DNA from: [Clostridium] citroniae WAL-17108
Lineage (GTDB): Bacteria; Bacillota; Clostridia; Lachnospirales; Lachnospiraceae
Direction: 5' to 3'
Length of the DNA: 64,000 nt
NCBI RefSeq assembly: GCF_000233455.1
Contig: NZ_JH376424.1
Coordinates: forward strand, 233,019-297,018
Made by a program: the position numbers and the translations under genes. Positions 53,103 through 61,920 of the stretch are shown here, in pieces (positions within the stretch are counted from its first letter, which is position 1; every line of letters starts with the position of its first letter). The notes under the pieces were generated by a model, which was given only the letters and a program-made list of their open reading frames with translations, was not told the origin of the DNA and made no database searches.

Positions 53103-53886
53103 TGTCTGACGCTCCTTTCTCCTCTATGTTCTTTTCTTCGGGTCCATTTTCCTCGGGTCCATTTTCTTCGGGTTCATTTTCTTCGGGTTCATTTTCCTCA
53201 AGTTCATTTTCTTCCAATTCGCTTTCTTCCGTCACATCAGGTTCCTCAAGCGGAAGGTCCGCTTTTCCCTGTACGCCCTCATCCTCCTGCCGTTCATCAA
53301 AGGATGCCAGCAGCTGTCTGGCATCATCCCCCATAAGCACCACGTTGATGCAGGGATAGATGATCATGCGGCTGTCGCTGTTTAAGTCCTCCAGCAGGTC
53401 CAGTGGCTCCAGTATCTGATATTTTTTGAGAAGTGTGACTGTCCTGCGGATGTCCGTGGGGGAGGGCTGCTTTTTAAAGAGACGGTAGCTGCCCAGCTTT
53501 TCGTGGATCTCCCTCAGGGTAGTGTAGATATTGACGCTGGTGGACACGCTCTCCATCTGCTCATCGTAGATCAGCTTCAGCACCAGCAGATAGAGAGTGG
53601 CCAGCTTGGGCAGCTTATCTCCGATGAGATTTTCTCCCTGGATATAGATAAGGCCCAGCTGACTGTTCTCCTGAACTTCGACCCCGCTGACCGCAAAATA
53701 GTTCCTGATAAATTCCAGATGCTTGTTGCAGGCGCGGAACTCCTGGTTATACTGGAAACGCCCGGTGCGCCTGTCAAATTTGCGCTCCAGGATAAATGTC
53801 TGGTGGAGCAAAAGGCGTATGGATCCTGTGACCTGGGCCTGTTCTTCCTGCATCAGGCCGTCATAATAGGGTATGTCAAATGGCAT
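53089..53886 (-). CDS. JetB/MksE-like KITE subunit (DUF4194)
   Basis: A 265-residue protein of the DUF4194 family, the kleisin-interacting winged-helix subunit of Wadjet/Mks complexes. Visible: LMQEEQAQVTGSIRLLLHQTFILERKFDRRTGRFQYNQEFRACNKHLEFIRNYF at the start and RLFKKQPSPTDIRRTVTLLKKYQILEPL as a winged helix. The ATG at 53886 follows AAGGAGG and lies inside the end of jetA. The last 50 residues are an acidic tail made of five-residue repeats (EENEP type) encoded by a 15-bp tandem repeat. Confidence 0.87.
   Translation of the reverse strand: MPFDIPYYDGLMQEEQAQVTGSIRLLLHQTFILERKFDRRTGRFQYNQEFRACNKHLEFIRNYFAVSGVEVQENSQLGLIYIQGENLIGDKLPKLATLYLLVLKLIYDEQMESVSTSVNIYTTLREIHEKLGSYRLFKKQPSPTDIRRTVTLLKKYQILEPLDLLEDLNSDSRMIIYPCINVVLMGDDARQLLASFDERQEDEGVQGKADLPLEEPDVTEESELEENELEENEPEENEPEENGPEENGPEEKNIEEKGASDNGID
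53131..53235. repeat. 15-bp tandem repeat coding the acidic JetB tail
   Basis: About seven units of 15 bases of the form ATTTTCTTCGGGTTC (plus strand); the central five (53146-53220) are clear and the outer two degenerate. Each unit encodes E-E-N-x-x, so copy-number change would keep the frame. The repeat ends about 30 bases before the jetC start. Confidence 0.85.
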
Positions 53887-55264
53887 TATTTTTCCTCCTT
53901 GCAAATACAAAGCCCGGGTAGGTGTATCTGCCGTTGTGTATCATCTCCGGTTCCTGGTCCTCCACCTCATAGGCGCTTTTTAAGCGGGTGGAATAATCGT
54001 AAGCCAGGATCAGCTTTTCAAACTCCTCGTCATTGGAAACAGTATCCTTGTCCACTGCCATGATCCCGTTTTCCATATGGGTTTCAATAAAGCCTTCGAT
54101 CTCTTTTCTGCTGTAGCGGTTCTTTACCTTGTTCAGGTTCAGGACCTCCTCCATGGACAGCTCCCTGGACAGGGCCTCGTCCTTTAACTGTTCTTTAAAA
54201 TCCGTCTTTGTCCTGCGCTTTTTGTACAGGGATCGTTCCGATAAAATACTTACCTGGGACAGGTTCATCCTGGCCCCAATGGATGATACATCCTCCTGGG
54301 GACAGTCATATTCCGATAAATGGTTCAGCAGCTGCACCACCAGTCCCTTCATGTTATCCTCCTGATTCAGGAGATAGTTGAGCCTGGTAACCGTGGCCCG
54401 CACATAGCGGGTGTGTTCCTTGTCCATGTTGGCAATGCGGTGCTCTATGTCGTTAAACCCGCGTTCCAGCTGATCCAGCTTTTCCATGACGTCTGCCTCG
54501 GTTACATTGGAGGGTTTCCGCACAAAGAAACCAGCGGGCCTTGCGCACATCTGCCCGATCCATTCCTCGTCCTGGCGCATGGCTGTGATCCAGCGTTTGA
54601 TATCTGTTTTATACAGATAAAAGTTATCGGAAGTCTTAAGGATATGGTATTTTCTGTTTACAATTTCTTCCACATAGCGGTCCAGATGCTCTTTAAGCAG
54701 GCTCTCATAATTTTTCTGCTCCAAAAGGCTGCCGAAGAATTTGTCCATATTATGGAGCATATCCTGCAGAGACTTATTCAGCTTCTTTGTATTGACCAGC
54801 GCGGTGTTGAGAAGGGTTATACTGGACCGGGGATCATTTTTCAGAGAAAATAGAATGGCATAGACATTCTGGATATAAATTTCCGTTTCATCTTCCTCAT
54901 CCCTTGCAAGCCTTGCAAATGCTTCGATCATAACAGCCGCATAATCGGGGATGACAATATTCACGGTCATATTGGCATAATCATCCACTTTCCTCAGCCA
55001 GCCGTTTCTCAAAAGCCAGTTCAGGACCCTGGTGGCTGGGGGCTCAAGGGTATCCCAGTCATCTTCCGTCTCGTCCTGCCATAGGACATACTTTTTTCTG
55101 GAAAAATATTCGCTGAGAAGCTGGATGCACATTTCCCTGCTGAGAAAGTAGTTGCTGTACTCATATTCCTCATTGATCTTTAATAGCGCTTCAATATAAG
55201 TAGACCGGTTTATAGAGCGGAATAAGCTCCAAAACCGGTCCGGTATTTCATTCATAAGTATCAT
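53876..55264 (-). CDS. JetA/MksF-like kleisin subunit
   Basis: A 462-residue protein that begins with a winged-helix-rich N-terminus (IPDRFWSLFRSINRSTYIEALLKI, then LNWLLRNGWLRKVDD) and a helical middle and end, as in the DUF5716 family used as kleisin of Wadjet complexes. Its position as first gene before DUF4194 and an SMC ATPase supports the call. GGAGG precedes the ATG by six bases and a near-perfect promoter lies 48 bases upstream. Confidence 0.85.
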   Translation of the reverse strand: MILMNEIPDRFWSLFRSINRSTYIEALLKINEEYEYSNYFLSREMCIQLLSEYFSRKKYVLWQDETEDDWDTLEPPATRVLNWLLRNGWLRKVDDYANMTVNIVIPDYAAVMIEAFARLARDEEDETEIYIQNVYAILFSLKNDPRSSITLLNTALVNTKKLNKSLQDMLHNMDKFFGSLLEQKNYESLLKEHLDRYVEEIVNRKYHILKTSDNFYLYKTDIKRWITAMRQDEEWIGQMCARPAGFFVRKPSNVTEADVMEKLDQLERGFNDIEHRIANMDKEHTRYVRATVTRLNYLLNQEDNMKGLVVQLLNHLSEYDCPQEDVSSIGARMNLSQVSILSERSLYKKRRTKTDFKEQLKDEALSRELSMEEVLNLNKVKNRYSRKEIEGFIETHMENGIMAVDKDTVSNDEEFEKLILAYDYSTRLKSAYEVEDQEPEMIHNGRYTYPGFVFARRKNNAI

Positions 55265-55311
55265 CTTAATCCTCCGGTAACAACCTGCCTTTGACAGCGG
55301 TTTTCCGTACT

Positions 55312-55340
55312 ATTATAGCAGGAAACAGCCTATGTGACAA
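55312..55340 (-). promoter_or_regulatory. Promoter of the jetA-jetB-jetC operon
   Basis: Minus-strand TTGTCA (55335-55340), 17 bases, TATAAT (55312-55317). The -35 box touches the stop codon of the C39-like peptidase gene. Confidence 0.85.
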
Positions 55341-55985
55341 TCAGTAAAATCCTCCTGTTACCACACGGACACTGTAAATTGTGTTTGCGTAATCGCTTAA
55401 GCGGACATATCCGTCAATGGGATCCATGGCAGTGATGTCATAGGAATCTTCCTCTGTTCCCGTGAGCATGATCCAATGTACGGCGCCGCTTTTGCGCCTT
55501 ACCTTTACAATGGGGTATTTCCCCTGTTCTATCATACGGTTGATGAACGCACTTGACATTTGGCCGTCCAGGTCCACGGTTACGCCTGGAAGGACTTCCT
55601 CCAGGTTTTTCCAGATAATGGCGCCGCTTTCATTATAGACCCCGTGGTCATTGAACAGCTGGTTTAACTGTCCCGGCGTGTAATCGTAAATGCCCTGTCC
55701 CTTTAGGGATGCCGCGATGCAGCAGGTCAGGCAGCCTGAGGAACCCATGGTGTCCCTGGCCTCCCCAAGGGGGTTCCCGGCCCACTTTTTATCCATCTGA
55801 TGGTAATCAAAATACCCTTCTAACGGAAAACTGCCGGCATAATAAGCATCACCGGCAATCTGGATCCCGCCCTTTCCCCTATGGGTCATCCAAATTGCAG
55901 CGGCTGTCAGGATACAGGCCAGCGCTAAAACGAGGATCCAGGCAGTATGTTTTCCCTTTAACTTTGTCCTTTTTACTGTATTCAT
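55341..55985 (-). CDS. C39-like peptidase family protein, secreted or membrane-anchored
   Basis: A 214-residue protein with one N-terminal hydrophobic segment (about 14-32) and a peptidase_C39-like papain fold: the Cys region GSSGCLTCCIAASLKGQG, His in GAVHWIMLTG and Asp in ITAMDPIDGY. The opening YFDYHQMDKKWAGNPLGE is typical of the family. The substrate is unknown. It is a single gene between jetA and cobA-hemD. Confidence 0.8.
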   Translation of the reverse strand: MNTVKRTKLKGKHTAWILVLALACILTAAAIWMTHRGKGGIQIAGDAYYAGSFPLEGYFDYHQMDKKWAGNPLGEARDTMGSSGCLTCCIAASLKGQGIYDYTPGQLNQLFNDHGVYNESGAIIWKNLEEVLPGVTVDLDGQMSSAFINRMIEQGKYPIVKVRRKSGAVHWIMLTGTEEDSYDITAMDPIDGYVRLSDYANTIYSVRVVTGGFY

Positions 55986-56066
55986 GTCCTTATTCCCCCG
56001 TAAAACCAGATATAAAAATTATATCAGCTTAAATGGACAAAGTCTTTATCCTAACCTTAATATTTA

Positions 56067-57620
56067 TTACGATTTAGATGATGAGAGAGCCGCATGGTCA
56101 ATGATCGCCTGCACCAGTCCGCCGATGTGGTAGCTGGAAGCCGTGATGTGGGCCTTATGTCCGGATCGTTCCAGCTCCCGGGCTGTGATATCACCGATAC
56201 AGACCATCTTTGCATCCGGCAGCCAGGATGGCATGCCAATGGAGTCCATGCGTTCAAAATAAGCCCTGACCCCGGAAGCGCTGGCAAATGTAAGGTAGTC
56301 CAGCGTTTCGGTTTTATCTGCAGGGCTGTCATTTGCAGGGCTGTTATTTACAGCACTGTCATTTACAGAACTGCCCTTTACCTCGTACAATGGGATGTCG
56401 TCAAACAGGATCCCCGCCTGGCCCAGCAGCCGGGTCAGCACAGGGGAACCTCCCTTTGAACGTGCGATGAGAAGCCGGTCCGCTGGTGTGAGGATGCCGC
56501 AGAGCCCCTGTCCCAGCGCTTCGGCGCAATAGGAATCCGGCATATAATCCTCCTGGAACCCGTACCTCTCCAGCTCCCGGCCGGTCCCCTCCCCGATGAC
56601 GGCGAATTTGACATGCCCCAGGCTTCTGTAATCCCTGCCCGCAACCCGCAGACCCAGGAAAAACAACCTTACCCCATTGGCGCTGGTAAACACGATCCAT
56701 GTATATTGCTCCAGGTTTTTGTAGGCATCCTTCATGAGAGCGCTTTCGGCATGGGAGATCACCTTCATGTCCAGAACCCATGAAACCTGGGCGCCCTGGG
56801 CTTCAAGTGCGCGGGTCAGCCTGCCTGCAAACTGTTCCGTGCCGGTGATACCGACCCGGATCCCGGAAAGGGGCCTTAATGCGCTGCACTTCATATCATA
56901 GGCTGCCGTCTCCCCCACCACAATAACGGCAGGGGTGCGGATACCCTCTCTTTGGACCGCATCGTGGAGGCGGGACAGGGCGGCCCGGACCACGCGCTGG
57001 CCGGGAAGGGTTCCCCTCTCAATAACGGCGGCCGGTGTATCCGGCGATTTGCCCCCGGTGATCAGACGCTGTGTGATGGCGGGCAGCTGCCCCAGACCCA
57101 TAAGGAATACCAGGGTGCCGGGAAGGGAGCCATAGTTCTCAAAGCCGGGGGGCAGGCCCTCCCCGCCCTCCCTCATATGTCCGGTGATCACATGAAAGCT
57201 ACGGCTTACCGCCCGGTGGGTGACAGGAATTCCCGCACACTCAGGGACTGCCACGGCTGAGGTGACGCCGGGGACAACCACATAGGGGATCTTATGGGCT
57301 TCAAGGGCCAGGATCTCCTCCCCACCTCTGCCGAACACAAAGGGATCGCCGCCCTTAAGCCTTACCACCGTCAGCCCGGATAAGGCCAGCGTTACAAGCA
57401 GTTCATTGATCTCCTCCTGTTTCATGGAGTGACGTCCCGCCTGCTTTCCTACATAAAGTTTCCGGCATGTCCCGGGGACCCAGCCAAGGAAATGCTCTGA
57501 GGCCAGGTGGTCGTAAACCACGGCATCGCAGGAAGCCAGAAGTTCCCGGCCCTTTATGGTCATAAGGCCCGGATCTCCCGGTCCGGCCCCTACCAGGTAC
57601 ACTATTCCCTGTTTCTTCAT
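56067..57620 (-). CDS. Uroporphyrinogen-III C-methyltransferase / uroporphyrinogen-III synthase fusion
   Basis: A 517-residue fusion. Residues 1-245 are CobA/SUMT (VGAGPGDPGLMTIKG, LKGGDPFVFGRGGEE, PVTHRAVS), which makes precorrin-2. Residues 250-510 are HemD (GITGTEQFAGRLTRALEAQG, FTSANGVRLFF, AVIGEGTGRELE), which closes the tetrapyrrole ring. Such cobA-hemD fusions are common in Clostridia. The HemD half contains a low-complexity insert of five-residue repeats (SSVND/SAVNN/SPAND/SPADK) from a 15-bp tandem repeat. The ATG at 57620 is just past the hemC stop, with AAAGGAG inside hemC. Confidence 0.94.
   Translation of the reverse strand: MKKQGIVYLVGAGPGDPGLMTIKGRELLASCDAVVYDHLASEHFLGWVPGTCRKLYVGKQAGRHSMKQEEINELLVTLALSGLTVVRLKGGDPFVFGRGGEEILALEAHKIPYVVVPGVTSAVAVPECAGIPVTHRAVSRSFHVITGHMREGGEGLPPGFENYGSLPGTLVFLMGLGQLPAITQRLITGGKSPDTPAAVIERGTLPGQRVVRAALSRLHDAVQREGIRTPAVIVVGETAAYDMKCSALRPLSGIRVGITGTEQFAGRLTRALEAQGAQVSWVLDMKVISHAESALMKDAYKNLEQYTWIVFTSANGVRLFFLGLRVAGRDYRSLGHVKFAVIGEGTGRELERYGFQEDYMPDSYCAEALGQGLCGILTPADRLLIARSKGGSPVLTRLLGQAGILFDDIPLYEVKGSSVNDSAVNNSPANDSPADKTETLDYLTFASASGVRAYFERMDSIGMPSWLPDAKMVCIGDITARELERSGHKAHITASSYHIGGLVQAIIDHAALSSSKS
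56318..56381. repeat. 15-bp tandem repeat within the HemD half
   Basis: About four 15-base units of the form TGCAGGGCTGTCATT on the plus strand, diverging towards the right. They encode S-x-x-N-D type pentapeptides and fall in a surface insert of the synthase domain. Confidence 0.75.
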
Positions 57621-57621
57621 A

Positions 57622-58530
57622 TCAGCCAAGCTCCTTTCCGGCCTGTTCCGCCATTTGCCGTATCTCCCGGGGGGTAATGCCCCCCTCCAGGCAGGCGCGT
57701 TTTGTGATATTGTTCTTGCGGCTGATTCCCCAAACCTTCATTCTTTCTCCGGACAGCTGTGAGAAGATTCCCACCGGCTCATGACAGCCGGCCTCTAAAA
57801 GCTGGAGGACTGCCCTCTCCAGGGTCAGACACAGCCTCCCCTCCCGGTGATCCATGGCTTGGCACAGAGCGGCTGCTTCGCTTCCCTCCCTGGCTTCCAC
57901 GGCCATCAGCCCCTGGCCGCCGGCAGGTATGAACAGATCCGGCCGCAGGAAACGGAAATCGTATCCGTCATGCCCCAGCAGATCCAGGCGCTTTAGACCC
58001 GCGGCCGCCAGTATGATCCCGTCAAAGGAGCCTTCCTCCAGGCGCTTTAACCGCGTGTGTACATTTCCCCTGAGAATGCCGCACTGCACTCCCTTTGAAC
58101 CAGGCCATAAAATCTCATGGTTTTCCATGGCTTCCAGCTGCCTTCTGGGGCTGGAGGTACCGATTCCTATGATTTCTTTTCCTGTCTCCATGGCCCCTTT
58201 CATGGTTACCAGCACATCCCTGGGGTCCTCGCGGTGAGAGACGGCGGCAATGCAAAGTCCGGGCGCCAGCTCCATGGGAAGATCCTTTGCGCTGTGTACG
58301 GCCAGGTCAATGGTCCCCGCCTTTATGGCCTGCTCAAATTCTGACACAAACACACCTTTGCCGCCAAATTCCTGGAGAGGCCTGTCTAAGATCCTGTCTC
58401 CCAGCGTGTCCTTTGTAACCACCTCTATCTCAAGCCCCGGACAGGCTTGCTTCAGCTCCTCTGCCACCAGCTGTGTCTGGATCAGGGCCAGCGCGCTCTT
58501 CCTTGTGCCGATGCGGACGACTTTACTCAT
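57622..58530 (-). CDS. hemC: Hydroxymethylbilane synthase (porphobilinogen deaminase)
   Basis: Polymerises four porphobilinogens into hydroxymethylbilane. The 302 residues start VVRIGTRKSALALIQTQLV and include VHSAKDLPMELAPGLCIAAV, GTSSPRRQLE, GNVHTRLKRLEEG and the cofactor-binding cysteine in LEAGCHEPVG. Overlaps the upstream gene by eight bases. Confidence 0.97.
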   Translation of the reverse strand: MSKVVRIGTRKSALALIQTQLVAEELKQACPGLEIEVVTKDTLGDRILDRPLQEFGGKGVFVSEFEQAIKAGTIDLAVHSAKDLPMELAPGLCIAAVSHREDPRDVLVTMKGAMETGKEIIGIGTSSPRRQLEAMENHEILWPGSKGVQCGILRGNVHTRLKRLEEGSFDGIILAAAGLKRLDLLGHDGYDFRFLRPDLFIPAGGQGLMAVEAREGSEAAALCQAMDHREGRLCLTLERAVLQLLEAGCHEPVGIFSQLSGERMKVWGISRKNNITKRACLEGGITPREIRQMAEQAGKELG

Positions 58531-59173
58531 GTTCTTGCTCCAACTTTCTGTTAATAATGATTTCTGCCTGCTCCGGTGTCAGCCTGCAGCCGTTTTCCAA
58601 GCCTTTCTCCGCCAGTTCATAGAACAGACCGGACCGTACCTCTGGAGAATGGGGGAACAGGGCCTTGATCCGCCCCCTGTATCCGCTCAGCTGCTGTGCA
58701 AGGTCCCCCAGATTGTCCGGAAGGATCCGGCTGATCCGCGCCTTCAGATATCTGGCGATCACAGGGCTTGCGCCTCCGGTGGAAATGCCCACCACCACGG
58801 GGCCGTCCCGCACAATGGAGGGAAAGATAAAGGAACACTCCTCCTTTACGTCCACCACATTGACCGGAATCCCCTGTCTATGACAGACAGCGGATATATG
58901 GCTGTTCAGTGCTTGGTCGCTGGTAGCCGCTATGACAAAGTCAGCATCCAGCAGATCCCCGTCCTCAAATGCCCGGCGGGACAGGGTAAGCCTGCCCCTG
59001 TAAACAGGATCCGCACCCAGTTCCAACAGACCGGCGGACAGGTCTGTGGACACCACCCGTATGATGGCGCCATAGGGCAGCAGGTCCCTGACCTTGCGCA
59101 GGGATACCCCGCCTCCTCCGGCGATCAGCCATTTCTTTCCCTCTATATCTGCAAAAAACGGAAAATATGCCAT
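58523..59173 (-). CDS. Precorrin-2 dehydrogenase / sirohydrochlorin ferrochelatase-like (MET8/CysG N-terminal type)
   Basis: A 216-residue protein with the NAD-binding start FFADIEGKKWLIAGGGGVSLRKV, DADFVIAATSDQALNSHIS, and FIFPSIVRDGPVVVGISTGGASPVIARYLK, which is the MET8/CysG-B family. It oxidises precorrin-2 to sirohydrochlorin and may insert iron. The ATG at 59173 has AGGAGG and fits the family start. With hemC and cobA-hemD this makes a compact route from porphobilinogen to siroheme or to the cobalamin branch. Confidence 0.93.
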   Translation of the reverse strand: MAYFPFFADIEGKKWLIAGGGGVSLRKVRDLLPYGAIIRVVSTDLSAGLLELGADPVYRGRLTLSRRAFEDGDLLDADFVIAATSDQALNSHISAVCHRQGIPVNVVDVKEECSFIFPSIVRDGPVVVGISTGGASPVIARYLKARISRILPDNLGDLAQQLSGYRGRIKALFPHSPEVRSGLFYELAEKGLENGCRLTPEQAEIIINRKLEQEHE

Positions 59174-59234
59174 TTCCTTACCTCCTCCATCAATCCCATA
59201 TCTGTCTCCTGTCCCGCTTCCTGCAAAGACATTG

Positions 59235-59280
59235 AATGAGACGCAGACAGAAGTTGGTCCATGCTGTCCGCGTCTCATTT
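59235..59280 (-). terminator. Hairpin between the carboxypeptidase gene and the siroheme operon
   Basis: Arms AATGAGACGCAGACAG (59235-59250) and CTGTCCGCGTCTCATT (59264-59279) form a 16-bp stem with one mismatch. The U-run after it on the minus strand is weak (CAATGTCTTT), so it may be a terminator or an attenuator ahead of the hem genes. Confidence 0.6.
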
Positions 59281-59300
59281 GGTAGCGTCATACACTTGTA

Positions 59301-60737
59301 TTAATCCATGTCGCGCTGCTTTCTCCGCTCCTCCAGGATGCGCTCAAAATCTTCTTCCGTGAATCCGATATCAGCCAGTCTCTGCCTGCGCTTTTCACGG
59401 AGTCTGAGCTGGCGCTGGCGTTCCGCCTCCCGCCGCTTTTTGATCCAGAAAAAGCCGATGGCTGCAAGTGCTGCCAGGACAAGGATCACGCCGCCCACAA
59501 TAAACACCGGGGTGGGGATCTTAACACCGCTGCTGTCGGGAACCTGGGGATCCTGGGTCTGCGGCTCTTCCTGGGAAGGAAGTGGGGCGGCCGTGTTTAC
59601 GGATTGCTCCCTGGTGGTGAAAAGCCAGGCATCCCCGATCTTTCGTTCATTGTATGTATAAGACAGTTTAGCCACAGCGCCTTCGGGATGGTCGGACGGC
59701 AGGTCGGTGACCAGCTGCTTTTGTGCGTCCACAAACTGGGCATCATTGGGAAGGGTGATCACGGCTGCCTTGTCAATATAGAGCTGGCCGGGTTCATAGG
59801 TCTCGGAACCGATGGTGACCAATGCATCCCCTGTTACATAGTCTGTTTCATTGTCAGCTATGCCGACATTCTTAAATCTTGCAAACCCGAAATCCATGAT
59901 TGTCTTAGTGTCGGAATAATGGGTCTTTTGGGTACTCCTTAAGGTAACCGCGATCTGGCTGCGGCCATCCCGCCTGGCGTATGTGACAAGGGTCTGGCCG
60001 GCCTGGGAGGTCCACCCGGTTTTACCGGCAACCGCATCGGGATAATACTCCTCGCTGCTCTCGTCCTCGGTTATAACAAGCTTGTGTTCCATGGAAAACG
60101 TCCTTCCGTCCGGGTTGTTGATGGTTGCCGGGATGGAAGCCTTTTTTGTGGAGCTGATCTCCAAAAGGGTGGGATTCTTAAATGCCTCCCTTGCAATCAG
60201 AGCCATGTCGTAGGCGGAGGTGCGCTGGGTGTCATCGTTCAGCCCCGAGGGGTTGGCAAAATGGCTTTCCTGACATCCAAGCTCAGCCACTTTGCGGTTC
60301 ATCATATCCACAAACCCGGACCGGCTGCCTCCGATGTACTCGGCCAGAGCATTGCTGGCCTGATTGGAAGACTGCAGGAGCATGACGTAAAGGCAGTCCT
60401 TTACGCTGAGCACATCCCCCTCCTCCAACGCCAGTTTATTGCCGCTGCCTGATTCTATGTTGTACACCGCATCGTGAGAAAAGGTCACAGGAGCGTCCAG
60501 GTTGTCACAGTTTTCAATGACCACCAGGGCGGTGAGCAGTTTGGTGATACTGGCCGGGATCTTTTGTTCATGTATGTTCTGGGCAAACAGGACCGCTCCG
60601 GAATCCATGTCCATGACAATGCCGGCCTCCGACTGTACCCCTGTGTCAGTGGGCCAGTCCGGCTTTGCAAACGCGGTTACGGTCGACAAAGATAACACCA
60701 TGACGAGACTTACGATAATGTATGATAAACGATGCAT
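59301..60737 (-). CDS. D-alanyl-D-alanine carboxypeptidase with C-terminal membrane anchor and basic tail
   Basis: A 478-residue PBP5/DacF-type enzyme. Signal peptide (about 1-24), SITK in IPASITKLLTALVV, SSN in LQSSNQASNALAEY, KTG in AGKTGWTSQAGQT. A beta-rich C-terminal domain follows, then a Pro/Gln/Ser linker, one membrane segment (VFIVGGVILVLAALAAIGFF) and about 45 strongly charged residues on the cytosolic side. Classic PBP5 has only an amphipathic helix there. Own promoter at 60782-60810. Confidence 0.92.
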   Translation of the reverse strand: MHRLSYIIVSLVMVLSLSTVTAFAKPDWPTDTGVQSEAGIVMDMDSGAVLFAQNIHEQKIPASITKLLTALVVIENCDNLDAPVTFSHDAVYNIESGSGNKLALEEGDVLSVKDCLYVMLLQSSNQASNALAEYIGGSRSGFVDMMNRKVAELGCQESHFANPSGLNDDTQRTSAYDMALIAREAFKNPTLLEISSTKKASIPATINNPDGRTFSMEHKLVITEDESSEEYYPDAVAGKTGWTSQAGQTLVTYARRDGRSQIAVTLRSTQKTHYSDTKTIMDFGFARFKNVGIADNETDYVTGDALVTIGSETYEPGQLYIDKAAVITLPNDAQFVDAQKQLVTDLPSDHPEGAVAKLSYTYNERKIGDAWLFTTREQSVNTAAPLPSQEEPQTQDPQVPDSSGVKIPTPVFIVGGVILVLAALAAIGFFWIKKRREAERQRQLRLREKRRQRLADIGFTEEDFERILEERRKQRDMD

Positions 60738-60781
60738 ATGTACCTCTTCTTTTACTCTCTTAATAAAACAGTCTACACATG

Positions 60782-60810
60782 ATTATATTTTAATAAGGGG
60801 CCGCTGTCAA
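60782..60810 (-). promoter_or_regulatory. Promoter of the carboxypeptidase gene
   Basis: Minus-strand TTGACA (60805-60810), 17 bases, TATAAT (60782-60787), consensus at both boxes, about 45 bases before the ATG. Confidence 0.88.
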
Positions 60811-60936
60811 TGAATTAAAATTTCTTATTCTCTCTCTTTAAAAAACTAATTAGCCATCCAACCGTATCTGAGGTATACTTATACTTGGTATGCAATGCCT
60901 GTGTACCGTACATTGACGCACCGGAGGTCTTGTGGC

Positions 60937-61845
60937 ATGGAAAATTTTACTAAAATGCTGAATGCTCAGCTGATTCTTCTGATTTATATGGCAGTGGGGA
61001 TGTACTGTATGAAGGTACATATCATCAACCAGGAGACGAAAAAGAAACTGGTGGACCTGATCCTTAAGATCACCCTTCCCTGTATGATCTTCAACTCCTT
61101 TAACAAGCCGCTGACACCGGAGGTCCTGATGCAGACGGCTCTGATCCTGGTGGTGGCCTTCTGTATTTCCATCCTCTCTTTTTTTCTGGGAAAGGTGATC
61201 TACAACCGGTATCCCCTGGAAAAGAAAAGCATCCTCCAGTACTGTACCCTGGTCAACAACTCAGGATTTCTGGGAATGCCCATGGTCGCTTCGGTTTACG
61301 GAAATGACGGATTATTTGCAGCCTCCATTTTTATTATCCCCAACCGTATCTTCATGTGGACCGCAGGGCTGTCCGTGTTCACCACCGCTGATCTTAAGAC
61401 AAAATGCCGCAATATCCTGCTGAATCCATGTATCATCACTGTATTTTTGGGACTGGCACGGCGGATGAGCGGGTTTCCGGTTCCCGGCTTTCTGGACACT
61501 GCCATTGCCAATATAGGCGCCGTCACCTCACCCCTTTCCATGATGGTGATCGGGACCATGCTCATTGGCGTGCCCTGGAAAAAGCTGTTGGAGCCCAGCC
61601 TGTTTTATCTGGCATTTGTACGTCTGATCGCCCTTCCCCTGGTGGCTCTGGTTATTCTGAACCTGATCCGGGTGGAACCCATGCTGGCCGGGGTCTCCCT
61701 GATCCTTACAGGCATGCCTGCGGGAAGCACCAGCGCTCTTCTGGCCGCTAAATATGGGGCGGACGAGGATTATGCCTCCAGATGTATTGTGACAACCACC
61801 CTTCTGTCCCTGGTTACCATACCGCTTCTGATGCTGCTTTTGTAA
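60937..61845 (+). CDS. AEC-family (auxin efflux carrier-like) transporter
   Basis: A 302-residue membrane protein with about ten hydrophobic segments. ITLPCMIFNSFNKPL, NNSGFLGMPMVASVYG, PLSMMVIGTMLIGVPW and GMPAGSTSALLAAKYGADE are the recurring AEC patterns. Bacterial members move organic acids such as malate, or amino acids. The ATG at 60937 follows GGAGG at nine bases; the frame is open 14 codons upstream. It is divergent from the carboxypeptidase gene. Confidence 0.9.
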   Translation: MENFTKMLNAQLILLIYMAVGMYCMKVHIINQETKKKLVDLILKITLPCMIFNSFNKPLTPEVLMQTALILVVAFCISILSFFLGKVIYNRYPLEKKSILQYCTLVNNSGFLGMPMVASVYGNDGLFAASIFIIPNRIFMWTAGLSVFTTADLKTKCRNILLNPCIITVFLGLARRMSGFPVPGFLDTAIANIGAVTSPLSMMVIGTMLIGVPWKKLLEPSLFYLAFVRLIALPLVALVILNLIRVEPMLAGVSLILTGMPAGSTSALLAAKYGADEDYASRCIVTTTLLSLVTIPLLMLLL

Positions 61846-61861
61846 CGGATGTCCGCGCACT

Positions 61862-61899
61862 AAAAAGCCCTGAGTGTGTTCCTTACGCTCAGGGCTTTT
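61862..61899. terminator. Bidirectional terminator between the AEC gene and garD
   Basis: The stem AAAAGCCCTGAG...CTCAGGGCTTTT (61863-61874 and 61888-61899, extended by GT pairs) lies between convergent genes and carries A and T runs on both sides, so it works for either strand. Confidence 0.9.
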
Positions 61900-61920
61900 G
61901 GTTATATGAATATGTTTTTA

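Noticed and set aside
49680..55264. A complete Wadjet defence system.
   Set aside because: Only JetA, JetB and JetC are present; no JetD-like gene occurs anywhere in the window.
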